Shown here: piece after piece, positions 15,331-24,014 of the stretch
Position numbering within the stretch: position 1 is the first letter of the stretch
Layout: the number at the start of each line of letters is the position of its first letter
Assembly (NCBI GenBank): GCA_013817245.1
Contig: JACDDA010000004.1
Span: forward strand, 62,001 to 126,000
Length of the DNA: 64,000 nucleotides
Source: Gammaproteobacteria bacterium
GTDB lineage: Bacteria; Pseudomonadota; Gammaproteobacteria; HTCC5015
Direction: 5' to 3'
Program-made: the position numbers and the translations under genes
Notes under the pieces: generated by a model
Told to the model about the DNA's origin: nothing
Seen by the model: the letters and a program-made list of their open reading frames with translations, nothing else
The model's database searches: none

Positions 15331-17124
15331 ATGTCTGCCATTCTTCAGCAAATTTCTGTTGAACCTATTACTGCGTCTAAACCGCTAGAAATAGGCGATT
15401 TATTAGTCGCTTATCTTGAACAGCTTGGCGTTGAATACGTCTTTGGGATTCCCGGCGGCGCGATCGAGCCTTTATATAATGCGTTGGCGCGTAGTGCGCG
15501 CCGAGGCAGTGTCCGCGCCATTGTCGCGCGGCACGAAACCGGCGGCGCTTTTATGGCGCATGGTTATGCTCAAAACACGGGGCGTTTAGGTGTTTGTTGT
15601 GGAACTTCGGGGCCGGGCGCGACCAATTTAATCACGGGCGTTTCTTCAGCGTATGAAAGCCGCGTGCCTATGTTAGTCATTACTGCACAAACAGCGATTA
15701 CACATTTTGGCAGAGATGCTTTTCAAGAATCATCGTGTACCGGTGTAAACGTGTTGGGCATGTTTGAATATTGCACGGCGTATAACACGTTGATTTCACA
15801 TGTAGAACAATTTGAACATAAATTATGCGCTGCGATTATTACTGCTTTTCGTGAAAGTCGTCCGGTGCATATTAGTATTCCGGTTGATATTTTTAGAGCA
15901 CCCGCAAACATCAAAAATCCTTCTTATAATTTAGAAAATTTTATGCAACAAGACAATCTGTTGGATCAAGTGGCTGTCGATAAATTAAAAATAATATTAG
16001 CCGAAGCAAAAAAACCAGTTTTCCTAATTGGCGAAAGTGCAGCAGAAGGAATTGGTCATATTGCAGAATTAGCGTCACGTTTGAATGCGCCGATGATTTC
16101 TACACCTTTGGGTAAAGGTTTGGTCAATGCTTATCATTCATTATATAGAGGTATATTTGGAGTATCCGGCCATCAAGAAGCTAGCGATTTGCTCGATAAC
16201 CCCGATGTTGATGTAATCATTGCTATCGGTACTACACTCGGCGAATCCGCTAGTAATAGTTGGGATCCGCAATTATTACGCAATAAAAAATTAATTCATG
16301 TTGATGCACGATGGTCGCATTTTATGCATACGCCCATGGCAAGTTTGCATGTGCATGGAAGATTGTCAACCATACTTACACAGTTGCTAGAAGATTATCC
16401 TGTGAATAGTTGTTCGACATCGACTCTTACTGAAAATGACAACTTATCTTTCAGTTTGATAGAGCTTTATAAGTGCTATGAAGAAAATAAACTTTTAAAT
16501 CCACAACGACTAATGTACGAATTGCCTAAAAAAATTCCTGTGCACACTCTCTATTTAGCGGACACAGGAAATAGTGTTTATTGGGCAGCGCATTATTTGC
16601 ATCCTATTGATAGACGTATGAGTGGAGCACGTTCAATTAAAGGTGGAAATTTTCAAACAGGTATGGAATTTGGTTCTATGGGGTGGGCGATTGGTGCTGC
16701 GATTGGTGCTGCTTTAGGTAATAACGATATTCCAGTAGTGGCACTAGTCGGCGATGGTAGCTGGTTAATGAGCGGACAAGAGTTAACGGTTGCAGTACAA
16801 GAATCATTAAATATTATTTTTATAGTATTAAACGATGGGGCCTTAGGTACGATAAAACATGGGCAGCGTTTAGCGGGTGCAGAACAGTACGCTTATGAAA
16901 TTAGTTTTGTTGATTTTGCGAAAATGGCTGAAGCGATGGGGGCGCGAGGCATAACGATTAATACTACAGAAGATTGGATCGCATTAGATTTCGCAAATTT
17001 ATTACAAGAATCAGGTCCTTTAGTCATTGATGCACGCATTGATGGTGAGCAGGTTCCACCGATTAGTTCTCGTATGAAAGCGTTGGGCACAGTAAAGGCA
17101 GGGTATCATGACATTAATGAATAA
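15331..17124 (+). CDS. Thiamine-diphosphate-dependent enzyme, acetolactate-synthase-like
   Basis: The protein has about 597 residues and three domains of the ALS/benzoylformate-decarboxylase family. The N-terminal PYR domain has the cofactor-activating Glu69 in RHETGGAFMAHGYA. The middle domain covers about 200-330. The C-terminal PP domain has GDGS at about 474 and LNDGALG completing the ThDP/Mg motif. GGAG lies seven bases before the ATG at 15331; an ATG at 15319 is possible. No small regulatory subunit (ilvH/ilvN) is nearby. The partner genes instead are two citrate-synthase-fold proteins, and the next start lies inside this gene's last codons. Branched-chain synthesis is therefore unlikely. 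The reaction is unknown: it may decarboxylate or carboligate a 2-oxo acid handled by the partners. Confidence 0.88.
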   Translation: MSAILQQISVEPITASKPLEIGDLLVAYLEQLGVEYVFGIPGGAIEPLYNALARSARRGSVRAIVARHETGGAFMAHGYAQNTGRLGVCCGTSGPGATNLITGVSSAYESRVPMLVITAQTAITHFGRDAFQESSCTGVNVLGMFEYCTAYNTLISHVEQFEHKLCAAIITAFRESRPVHISIPVDIFRAPANIKNPSYNLENFMQQDNLLDQVAVDKLKIILAEAKKPVFLIGESAAEGIGHIAELASRLNAPMISTPLGKGLVNAYHSLYRGIFGVSGHQEASDLLDNPDVDVIIAIGTTLGESASNSWDPQLLRNKKLIHVDARWSHFMHTPMASLHVHGRLSTILTQLLEDYPVNSCSTSTLTENDNLSFSLIELYKCYEENKLLNPQRLMYELPKKIPVHTLYLADTGNSVYWAAHYLHPIDRRMSGARSIKGGNFQTGMEFGSMGWAIGAAIGAALGNNDIPVVALVGDGSWLMSGQELTVAVQESLNIIFIVLNDGALGTIKHGQRLAGAEQYAYEISFVDFAKMAEAMGARGITINTTEDWIALDFANLLQESGPLVIDARIDGEQVPPISSRMKALGTVKAGYHDINE

Positions 17125-17920
17125 CGCTATTCATGGGGACATGATAAGCACAAAAATATGGCAAGAAGAAACTACTGCAGAATCTCCCTTTGTTGCACAA
17201 CGCAGTTTATGTGCAGGTTACGATGTTTATAATCAAGTATTAGGCAACGCGAGTTGGGCGGAATTTTTATATTTATTATTTAAACAAGCACGACCCACAG
17301 CAAAACAAGCAACCATGCTCAATGATTTAGCGGTGGGTTTAGCGAATGCAGGTCCGCGCGATTTTGCAGTGCGCAGTGCTATTAATGCGTCTATTGCTGG
17401 TGGTACAGCAGCATCTGCATTGATGGCGGCATTAGCAACGGGTGCGGGTAGTTTGAATGGCGGGCATGCGGTGGTGTTGATGAGTCAATTGATTAAACAA
17501 TGCGGTAGTGATCTTGCTGCTTGGCAATTGGCATTTTCCACCGCGCAGTTTTATCAGAATAAAGATTGGCCTGCTGCACCGCAGCCACCGGGATTTGATG
17601 CGATGTCAACATCCACATCAGAACCTGTTTTAAAAATGTTAACGCATTTTTCAGCATTAGATGAAACCGCTTATTGTGCGTGGTGGCGAGAAAATATTGC
17701 TACCTTAGAGTCTTATGCGGGTTGGCCCTTAGGCATGCACGGTGTTGCCGCTATTGTATTGTCTGCTTTAGATTTTACTGCGCGGCAAGCGGAATATTTA
17801 TGGTTATTAATGCGTTTGCCCGGTGCCGCTGCGCATGCAGAAGAGCAATATATGCAATGGGGACAAACACAAGTATTCACCGATTGCATTGAATTTAAGA
17901 GACCATTAATCAATGCATAA
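17108..17920 (+). CDS. Citrate-synthase-fold protein A, catalytic residues replaced
   Basis: The 270-residue protein resembles the short citrate-synthase/citryl-CoA-lyase superfamily. GLANAGPRDFAVRSAINASI lies at about 77-96, then GAGSLNGGHAVVLM where citrate synthase has G-x-x-H-G-G-A-N, so the catalytic His is Asn117. The C-terminal block WPLGMHGVAAIVLSALDF has His where the usual NVDG Asp stands. PGAAAHAEEQ closes the fold as in family members. It overlaps the ThDP gene by 17 bases (or eight with the ATG at 17117) and overlaps protein B by eight bases, so the three are translationally coupled. I infer a non-catalytic or altered-chemistry subunit, perhaps a heteromer with protein B. Confidence 0.7.
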   Translation: MTLMNNAIHGDMISTKIWQEETTAESPFVAQRSLCAGYDVYNQVLGNASWAEFLYLLFKQARPTAKQATMLNDLAVGLANAGPRDFAVRSAINASIAGGTAASALMAALATGAGSLNGGHAVVLMSQLIKQCGSDLAAWQLAFSTAQFYQNKDWPAAPQPPGFDAMSTSTSEPVLKMLTHFSALDETAYCAWWRENIATLESYAGWPLGMHGVAAIVLSALDFTARQAEYLWLLMRLPGAAAHAEEQYMQWGQTQVFTDCIEFKRPLINA

Positions 17921-18740
17921 ACAACATAATCCAGTATTGGGCAAAGAGTTTCAGTTGAGTTTGCAAAAAGCCGCTGTACGTTGGCATACCCGTATGGGCT
18001 TGCTTTATCCAGGTGAAGAAGTGTGGTTACGCGATAAAAAATTATTAACTGATTTTCCGGAAAAAAATTGGTTTGCCATTTTGTTGTATGCCATCACAGG
18101 AAAAGATTTTACCGCCGCGCAATTACATATAATGGAAGCTATCTGGTCGATTTGTTTATGTTTTCCAGATCCGCGCATTTGGTGTAATCGAGTTGCCGCA
18201 CTGGGTGGCACCGCAGGCACCACCGGCAGTTTGGCGATTGCGGCGGCGTTAGCAGTTTCCGAGTCAGAAATATACGGTCAAAAACCGGTGCGTCGTGCCG
18301 TACAGAGTTTATTAGATATAGAAAATGAATTAGGTAGTAAAAAATTGCCGGATATATTAGAGGAATGGAAAATAAAAAATAAATTAATTTATGGGTTTGG
18401 CAGACCAGTAGCATTAAGAGATGAGCGTGTGGTTACATTATTTTATTTATTAAAATATCATAATCTTCATGAAGAAAAATTTATCTGCTTAGCGTTTGAT
18501 ATTGAAATAATATTGCAACAGCGCAATCAACGCTTATTTTTAAATGCAGGCGGTATAATGGGAGCGATCGCCTGTGATTTTGGTCTCACTGCTCAGGAAT
18601 TTTATTTGTTTACTTGCAGCGCGTATTCAGCGGGCATTACAGCTTGTTATTTAGATGCTTATCAGCAACCAGCTGGGCATTTTTTTCCTATGCCCGTGGG
18701 TGCTGTGAAGTACGCCGGACCAGAACATAGGGCCTGGTAA
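17913..18740 (+). CDS. Citrate-synthase-fold protein B, catalytic residues replaced
   Basis: The 275-residue protein is a second citrate-synthase-superfamily member. PDPRIWCNRVAALGGTAGTT lies at about 89-108, then SLAIAAALAVSESEIYG. YGFGRPVALRDERV corresponds to the GFGH-x-V-Y...DPR motif but with Arg in place of His. LNAGGIMGAIACDFGLTAQE corresponds to the NVDG...LG(L/I) block but with Gly in place of Asp. The C-terminus (FFPMPVGAVKYAGPEHRAW) is unlike canonical enzymes. Both proteins of the pair therefore lack the His/His/Asp catalytic set at the aligned positions, judged by eye. The start ATG lies inside the end of gene A. No terminator is seen before the TonB receptor gene 71 bases downstream. 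Confidence 0.68.
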   Translation: MHKQHNPVLGKEFQLSLQKAAVRWHTRMGLLYPGEEVWLRDKKLLTDFPEKNWFAILLYAITGKDFTAAQLHIMEAIWSICLCFPDPRIWCNRVAALGGTAGTTGSLAIAAALAVSESEIYGQKPVRRAVQSLLDIENELGSKKLPDILEEWKIKNKLIYGFGRPVALRDERVVTLFYLLKYHNLHEEKFICLAFDIEIILQQRNQRLFLNAGGIMGAIACDFGLTAQEFYLFTCSAYSAGITACYLDAYQQPAGHFFPMPVGAVKYAGPEHRAW

Positions 18741-18811
18741 TACGAAGCTACGTAAAGAAACTCTAAAGTCTACGGCTAGGAAGCCGTTATGAAGGGTAAG
18801 CAAGCATAAGG

Positions 18812-20956
18812 ATGATTGCAAGCATGGATGCGTACTGCAAAAAACAGAGTTCTATCCTCTGCCAACTGTGCATGGGTTTTATGGTTGCGCTCTTCAGTCA
18901 TGCCGCTGTTTCGGCCGAAGCATTTTTAGGCGCAGATGATGAGTTATTCGTTAGTATTGCGACTGGGCAAAGCAAATCTATCAAATTAGCACCGGCGGTA
19001 ACCACGGTTGTGACTGCAGCGGAAATTACTGCCATGGGCGCAACGACATTGTCCGAGGTTCTAGAGTCAGTCCCAGGTTTACATGTATCAGCCAATGCCA
19101 TTGGCTACGGCAAGCTTTATCTTACACGCGGCATTTATTCAGAATATAACCCACAATTTTTAGTGCTAATTGATGGTCAGCCCGTTACTGGTTTACAGTT
19201 TGGTAATCGAGGTTTCTATTTAGGCGAGTATTCTATTTATGGTATTGAGCGCGTAGAAATTTTACGTGGACCTGCATCTGCTGTATACGGCGCAGATGCT
19301 TTTTCTGGCATCGTTAATATCATTACAAAAAACGTTGAAGATATTGATAAAACTGAACTAGGCGTAGCGTTCGGTAGTTTTGAATCTAAAGAGGCATGGA
19401 TTTTAGCTGCTCACGAATGGCAAGGATTAAAATTCGCTTACAGCTTAACGGCTTCATCATCAGATGGCAGTGATCAAATTATCGAAAGTGATGCGCAAAG
19501 CAATTTTGATTCATTATATGGAACACAAGTCTCCTATGCGCCGGGCAGTGTTAATGCGGCTTCTGAAAAAATAGCCGGACATTTAAAAATTAATTACAAT
19601 GATTGGAATGCGCGTCTCGATTATCAAGTAAATCAGAATGTAGGTATGGGCGCTGGCGTCGCTTCTGCATTAGATCCGCTTGGCAAAGGTGATGCCGAGC
19701 GATATTTAGCTGAATTATCTTATGGCACAAATGTTTCAGATGTTTTGAAAGTTTCGTCATTTTTAAATTATCTCAATCTTCAATCAAATAGCTTCTTTTA
19801 TTTATTTCCTGCGGGCGTAAATTTTAATAGCCCAATCCCTCCGCTGAATGGCGATTATTTTCCAGAAGGTGTTTTTGGTGAATTAGTTTTGCGCGAGCAT
19901 CATATGCGTTTTGAGAGTTCTGCTTTTTATAGTGGTTTTGAGAATCAAAATTGGCGCGTAGGCGCCGGTTATTTGTTTCAAGATATGTATCATGTAGAAG
20001 AGCGTAAGAATTTTTATATCCAGCCTAATGGCATTCCCGGGAATTTGGGGAGCGTTGTTGATTATAGCGATAACAATGCATTTTTGCCGGAAACAGATCG
20101 TCGTGTTCAATATACGTTTTTGCAAAATGAGTGGCAGCTATATCCAGATTGGGAGCTGACCGCGGGTGTGCGTTATGATCGGTATTCTGATTTTGGTGAT
20201 ACAACTAATCCGCGTCTTGCTTTGGTTTGGCAAGCGGCTTATGACTTAACGTTTAAGGTTTTATACAGCGAAGCCTTTAGACCGCCTTCTTTTTCGGAAC
20301 AATTTAATATTAATAATCCGGTAGCGTTAGGTAATCCTAATTTAAAACCAGAAGAAATTAATACGATTGAATTAGTGGTCGATTACAGCAGCAGTGATGT
20401 GTTGCGTCATACGTTTAATATATTCCAATATAAAGCCAACGATCTTATTCAATTTATTCCAGATGCAGCCCCTGCAACATCTAAAACCGCACAGAATATC
20501 GGCGAGCAAAGTGGTTATGGCGTTGAATATGAATGGAACTGGCGTATAGACGATGTTACCAAAATAAAAGGTAATATTGCGTGGCAACATTCGGTGCAAG
20601 GGGTTAACGATGATGCAACTATTCATTCGCCGGCTTTGCAAGCGTATTTGCAGGCCAATAGAAATTGGCTAGTGAATTTTGATAGCGGCATGACATTAAA
20701 ATATGTTGCTGATCGAGAACGCGTCAGTTATGACGCGCGCGCACCTATTGATGATTATGTAACAGTCGACGGCTATGTGGCGTATTCATTTCTCAATTGC
20801 CATAAATCTAGATTGACATTACATGTAAAAAATATTTTTGATGAAGACATAAAAGAGCCTTCGGTTGGATCTGTGCCGCCGGTACCCACATCCATTCCTG
20901 ATGATTTGCCTATGAGTGGAAGAAGCTTTTTATTAACACTAAAAACTTATTGGTAA
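18812..20956 (+). CDS. TonB-dependent outer-membrane receptor 1
   Basis: The protein has up to 714 residues. A signal peptide (hydrophobic core LCMGFMVALFSHAAVSAEA) is followed by a TonB-box-like region. The plug domain at about 58-170 includes MGATTLSEVLESVPGLHVSA, VEILRGPASAVYGADAFSGI and VNIITK. A 22-strand barrel ends in SFLLTLKTYW with a C-terminal aromatic. There is no N-terminal signalling extension. The start may be the ATG at 18812 or the one at 18824, as spacing to AAGG favours neither clearly. It is a paralogue of the next gene, sharing FLGADDELFVSIATGQSKSI / LFGEDDKSFVEIASGQRQSI. The ligand is unknown. The adjacent ThDP/citrate-synthase-like genes are on the same strand, so a link to a small carboxylate or siderophore is possible but speculative. 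Confidence 0.92.
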   Translation: MIASMDAYCKKQSSILCQLCMGFMVALFSHAAVSAEAFLGADDELFVSIATGQSKSIKLAPAVTTVVTAAEITAMGATTLSEVLESVPGLHVSANAIGYGKLYLTRGIYSEYNPQFLVLIDGQPVTGLQFGNRGFYLGEYSIYGIERVEILRGPASAVYGADAFSGIVNIITKNVEDIDKTELGVAFGSFESKEAWILAAHEWQGLKFAYSLTASSSDGSDQIIESDAQSNFDSLYGTQVSYAPGSVNAASEKIAGHLKINYNDWNARLDYQVNQNVGMGAGVASALDPLGKGDAERYLAELSYGTNVSDVLKVSSFLNYLNLQSNSFFYLFPAGVNFNSPIPPLNGDYFPEGVFGELVLREHHMRFESSAFYSGFENQNWRVGAGYLFQDMYHVEERKNFYIQPNGIPGNLGSVVDYSDNNAFLPETDRRVQYTFLQNEWQLYPDWELTAGVRYDRYSDFGDTTNPRLALVWQAAYDLTFKVLYSEAFRPPSFSEQFNINNPVALGNPNLKPEEINTIELVVDYSSSDVLRHTFNIFQYKANDLIQFIPDAAPATSKTAQNIGEQSGYGVEYEWNWRIDDVTKIKGNIAWQHSVQGVNDDATIHSPALQAYLQANRNWLVNFDSGMTLKYVADRERVSYDARAPIDDYVTVDGYVAYSFLNCHKSRLTLHVKNIFDEDIKEPSVGSVPPVPTSIPDDLPMSGRSFLLTLKTYW

Positions 20957-20966
20957 TTAAATACTT

Positions 20967-23042
20967 ATGATAATTAAAAATATTTTGGCCATTCTAATTT
21001 TATTAGCATCTACTTCTGTATGCGCTGAGGATATGTTGCTATTCGGCGAAGATGATAAATCTTTTGTGGAAATCGCCAGTGGTCAACGCCAAAGTATCGC
21101 ACGTGCACCGGCTATTGCTTCACTCATTACTGCTGATGATATTCGTCGCATGGGTGCTACGACTTTAGAAGAGGCGCTGGAATCTGTGCCGGGTTTGCAT
21201 GTATCAGCGAATACGTTTTCTTATACTTCTGCATTTTATATTCGTGGTCTAGCTACTTCTAGTAACTCGCAAGTATTGGTGTTGGTTGACGGCGTGCCTA
21301 TGACGCAACTATATGGCGGCAATCGTGGTTTTACGTGGAATAGCTTTCCTGCACAATTAATCGCACGTGTTGAAATTATTCGTGGCCCGGCCTCGGCGGT
21401 ATATGGCGCAGAAGCATTGGCCGGTGTGATTAATGTGGTAACTCACGCTTCCCAAGGCACTAATGAAAGTGTGGGCGTACGTGCGGGATCTTATGACACC
21501 TATGCGGTATGGGTTAATGATTATTATAAAATTTCTGATTGGTCATTCGGGGTTAGTGCTTCATTTGGACAAACTGATGGCGCCACACCGCTTATTAAAA
21601 GCGATGCGCAATCATCACTAGACCGCCTTTTTTTTACTTCTGCTTCTTTGGCGCCAGGTCCCGCGCAGCTTGAAGGTAAAGGTCGTGATCTTTATTTGCA
21701 CGTTAATAACCAAAGCGTCGAATTAGATATCGGATACATGGCGAGAAATGATTTAGGCACCGGCGGTGGCCTTATTGCAGTTATAGATACGGAAGGTAAA
21801 CAAGATGGTGAGCGGATATTTTTGAATGGGACTTACCATATTCCAAGCGTCGGTGATTGGCGAGCTGACTTATCATTTAATTATATGAATAGCCAAACCG
21901 TAGCGGATTTGCGATTGTTGCCGCCAGGCATAGATTACACCTTCGCCGGTGGTGATTATTTTCCAGAAGGTGCTTTTGAAGATTTACGTATAAAAGAAAA
22001 CCATTTCCGTATTGAACCTCGAATTTATTATGATGGATTTGATGCGCATAAACTGTGGTTAGCGCTGGGTTATTATAAAGGTGATATGTATGAAATTAGA
22101 GAAGCGCGAAATTTCATAGTAAATCAAAATGGTTTTCTTGTTTTGTTGCCTGGTTTAGTTGATGTATCGACTTTTCTTCCAACGTTACCTGAGCAATCTA
22201 AAACCGTAAAATATATAAGCGTGCAAGATCAGTGGCAAATGGCGGCTGATTGGGAGCTTACGACGGGTGTGAGAATAGATGAATATTCCGATTTTGGTAC
22301 AGAGGTTAATCCTCGATTAGCGATTGTGTGGCAAAGCACCTATAACATAACTACTAAGATTCTGTATGGCCATGCCTTTAGATCACCATCTTATGAAGAA
22401 CAATTTGTTCAAACAAGTCCACTTGCACAAGGTAATGATGACCTTCAGCCCGAAACTATAGATACGCTAGAGTTAGGTGTTGATTACGCTATAACAGATG
22501 ATGTGCATATTACAGCAAATGTATTTATGTATGAGTTAAGCGATATGATCCGTTCAATCCAAGATCCTAATGAACCAAATCGTGCCCCCATTGAAAATGT
22601 AAACACTGTGCGCGCGCATGGCTATGAAGCGGAGTTAGCGTGGCATATTTCGCCTTCTTGGAATTTAAACGGTAACTACGCGTATCAAGAAACTGAAATA
22701 CAAGAAACGGGTGACACATTAGAAGCTGCTCCTCGTCATAAAGTGTATGGCTTGTTGAGTTTTGATGGGATAGCAGGATTTAGCAGCAGTCTTAAATCGT
22801 TGTATGTTGCAGACAGACGACGGTTAAGTATTGATAGTCGTGATGAAGTTAAAAATTACAGTCGGTTTGATTGGATAGTTAATTACGAAAATGCCGCTCG
22901 CAAACACAATGTTCAGTTGGTAATAAAAAATTTATTAGACAAAGAATATAATGAAGCCACGTATTATGGGCGGCTTTATCTCCAAGATGACTTGCCGATG
23001 CCTGGTAGATCGCTATCTACCCAGTACGAGTATCGGTGGTGA
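20967..23042 (+). CDS. TonB-dependent outer-membrane receptor 2
   Basis: The 691-residue protein has a signal peptide (NILAILILLASTSVCAED). The plug domain at about 40-150 includes MGATTLEEALESVPGLHVSA, LVLVDGVPM, VEIIRGPASAVYGAEALAGV and INVVT. The barrel ends GRSLSTQYEYRW. It lies ten bases after receptor 1 and shares its early mature sequence and plug, so the pair arose by tandem duplication followed by divergence, mainly in the barrel loops. Both lie directly before a periplasmic binding protein gene and a hybrid kinase. That arrangement recurs in aquatic proteobacteria and suggests uptake coupled to sensing. No iron-box-like sequence was recognised upstream. Confidence 0.93.
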   Translation: MIIKNILAILILLASTSVCAEDMLLFGEDDKSFVEIASGQRQSIARAPAIASLITADDIRRMGATTLEEALESVPGLHVSANTFSYTSAFYIRGLATSSNSQVLVLVDGVPMTQLYGGNRGFTWNSFPAQLIARVEIIRGPASAVYGAEALAGVINVVTHASQGTNESVGVRAGSYDTYAVWVNDYYKISDWSFGVSASFGQTDGATPLIKSDAQSSLDRLFFTSASLAPGPAQLEGKGRDLYLHVNNQSVELDIGYMARNDLGTGGGLIAVIDTEGKQDGERIFLNGTYHIPSVGDWRADLSFNYMNSQTVADLRLLPPGIDYTFAGGDYFPEGAFEDLRIKENHFRIEPRIYYDGFDAHKLWLALGYYKGDMYEIREARNFIVNQNGFLVLLPGLVDVSTFLPTLPEQSKTVKYISVQDQWQMAADWELTTGVRIDEYSDFGTEVNPRLAIVWQSTYNITTKILYGHAFRSPSYEEQFVQTSPLAQGNDDLQPETIDTLELGVDYAITDDVHITANVFMYELSDMIRSIQDPNEPNRAPIENVNTVRAHGYEAELAWHISPSWNLNGNYAYQETEIQETGDTLEAAPRHKVYGLLSFDGIAGFSSSLKSLYVADRRRLSIDSRDEVKNYSRFDWIVNYENAARKHNVQLVIKNLLDKEYNEATYYGRLYLQDDLPMPGRSLSTQYEYRW

Positions 23043-23044
23043 TT

Positions 23045-24001
23045 ATGAAAACGATAAACTTATTTAAAGTGGCAATTAAATTGGATAATGTCATGCGAAA
23101 TTTTCTTTTGGCTTGCGTGGTCTTTTTAATATGCGGAGTGACTACGAGTTATGCTGCGGAACGTACCGCAATTATTTTCCCTGATGTGCGTGAGCCATAC
23201 CGTACTATTTTTAGAGACATTGTAACGGGTGTAAAAAATTCGTCAGCAGTGACGCCTTTAATTTACAGCTTTGATGAAAATTGGCGCGCAGAAGAATTAC
23301 GCGCATGGGTTAGCACTAATCAGATCACCAATCTGGTGGTATTAGGTAATCAAGCATTAAATTTGGCGCATGCTGGAAATTTAACAGATGTACGTATTAC
23401 TGCCGGCGCTATTACTAACTGGCCTAATCATGTCGCAGTGAATGGTGTTGCTTATTTGCCGGCGCCGAGCGCCTTATTCAAAGAGTTGACTCGTTATGCC
23501 AACACTGTCCGGCGTGTTCATGTGATCTATGAATCTTCGGTGAATGCATGGCAAGTTGAGATCGCCCAGCGTGAAATAGAACGATTAGGTTTTAGCTTGC
23601 AAGTCTATAAAGTTGCAAGCCTTCAAGAGGCAGCAAAAACATATAGCAATTTATTGTCTGGCATCAATCCAAAAACGGATGCGATATGGCTGCCATTAGA
23701 TGATCAGTCATTAGATTCACGCGTTATTTTACCGATGATTCTTAAAGAATCATGGAATCGTGCGATTGTGGTGTTTTCAAGTAATCCCGCACATGTATCA
23801 CGCGGTGTGTTGTTCTCTTTGTATCCTGATAGTCGTTATTTAGGACAACAATTAGTCCCGCTAAGCCAAGCAACTACTGCTTCAGTATTGCCTGCGGATA
23901 AACTGAAAAAGGCCTTTAATATACGTACAGCGGAACATCTAAATATAAATATTACGGATGCAGAACTAAAGAAAATTGATATTTTATTTCCTGCTCGCTA
24001 G
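23045..24001 (+). CDS. ABC-type substrate-binding protein (ABC_sub_bind type)
   Basis: The protein has about 318 residues and a predicted signal peptide (MRNFLLACVVFLICGVTTSYAAE). It has the two-lobe layout of the ABC_sub_bind (YtlA/tryptophan-type binding protein) family: AIIFPDVREPYRTIFRDIV, ITNLVVLGNQALN and VRRVHVIYESSVNAWQVEIA. The DAIWLPLDDQSLDSRVI stretch and GVLFSLYPDSRYLGQQLVPL follow. No permease or ATPase gene is nearby, so it may act as a periplasmic ligand sensor for the kinase encoded 13 bases downstream. The start could be the ATG at 23045 or at 23093, the latter beginning directly with the signal peptide. The gene overlaps or abuts the end of receptor 2. Confidence 0.85.
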   Translation: MKTINLFKVAIKLDNVMRNFLLACVVFLICGVTTSYAAERTAIIFPDVREPYRTIFRDIVTGVKNSSAVTPLIYSFDENWRAEELRAWVSTNQITNLVVLGNQALNLAHAGNLTDVRITAGAITNWPNHVAVNGVAYLPAPSALFKELTRYANTVRRVHVIYESSVNAWQVEIAQREIERLGFSLQVYKVASLQEAAKTYSNLLSGINPKTDAIWLPLDDQSLDSRVILPMILKESWNRAIVVFSSNPAHVSRGVLFSLYPDSRYLGQQLVPLSQATTASVLPADKLKKAFNIRTAEHLNINITDAELKKIDILFPAR

Positions 24002-24014
24002 GTAATTTTGCATT

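Noticed and set aside
15331-17124. Anabolic acetolactate synthase IlvB/IlvI
   Set aside because: No small subunit or other ilv gene is present. The gene is coupled to citrate-synthase-like genes instead.
18741-18811. A cyclic-di-GMP (GEMM) riboswitch-like sequence before TonB receptor 1 (AAAG-TCTACGG-CTAGGAAG)
   Set aside because: Only one arm resembles the class. The expected second helix and tetraloop receptor are not found, and there is too little room.
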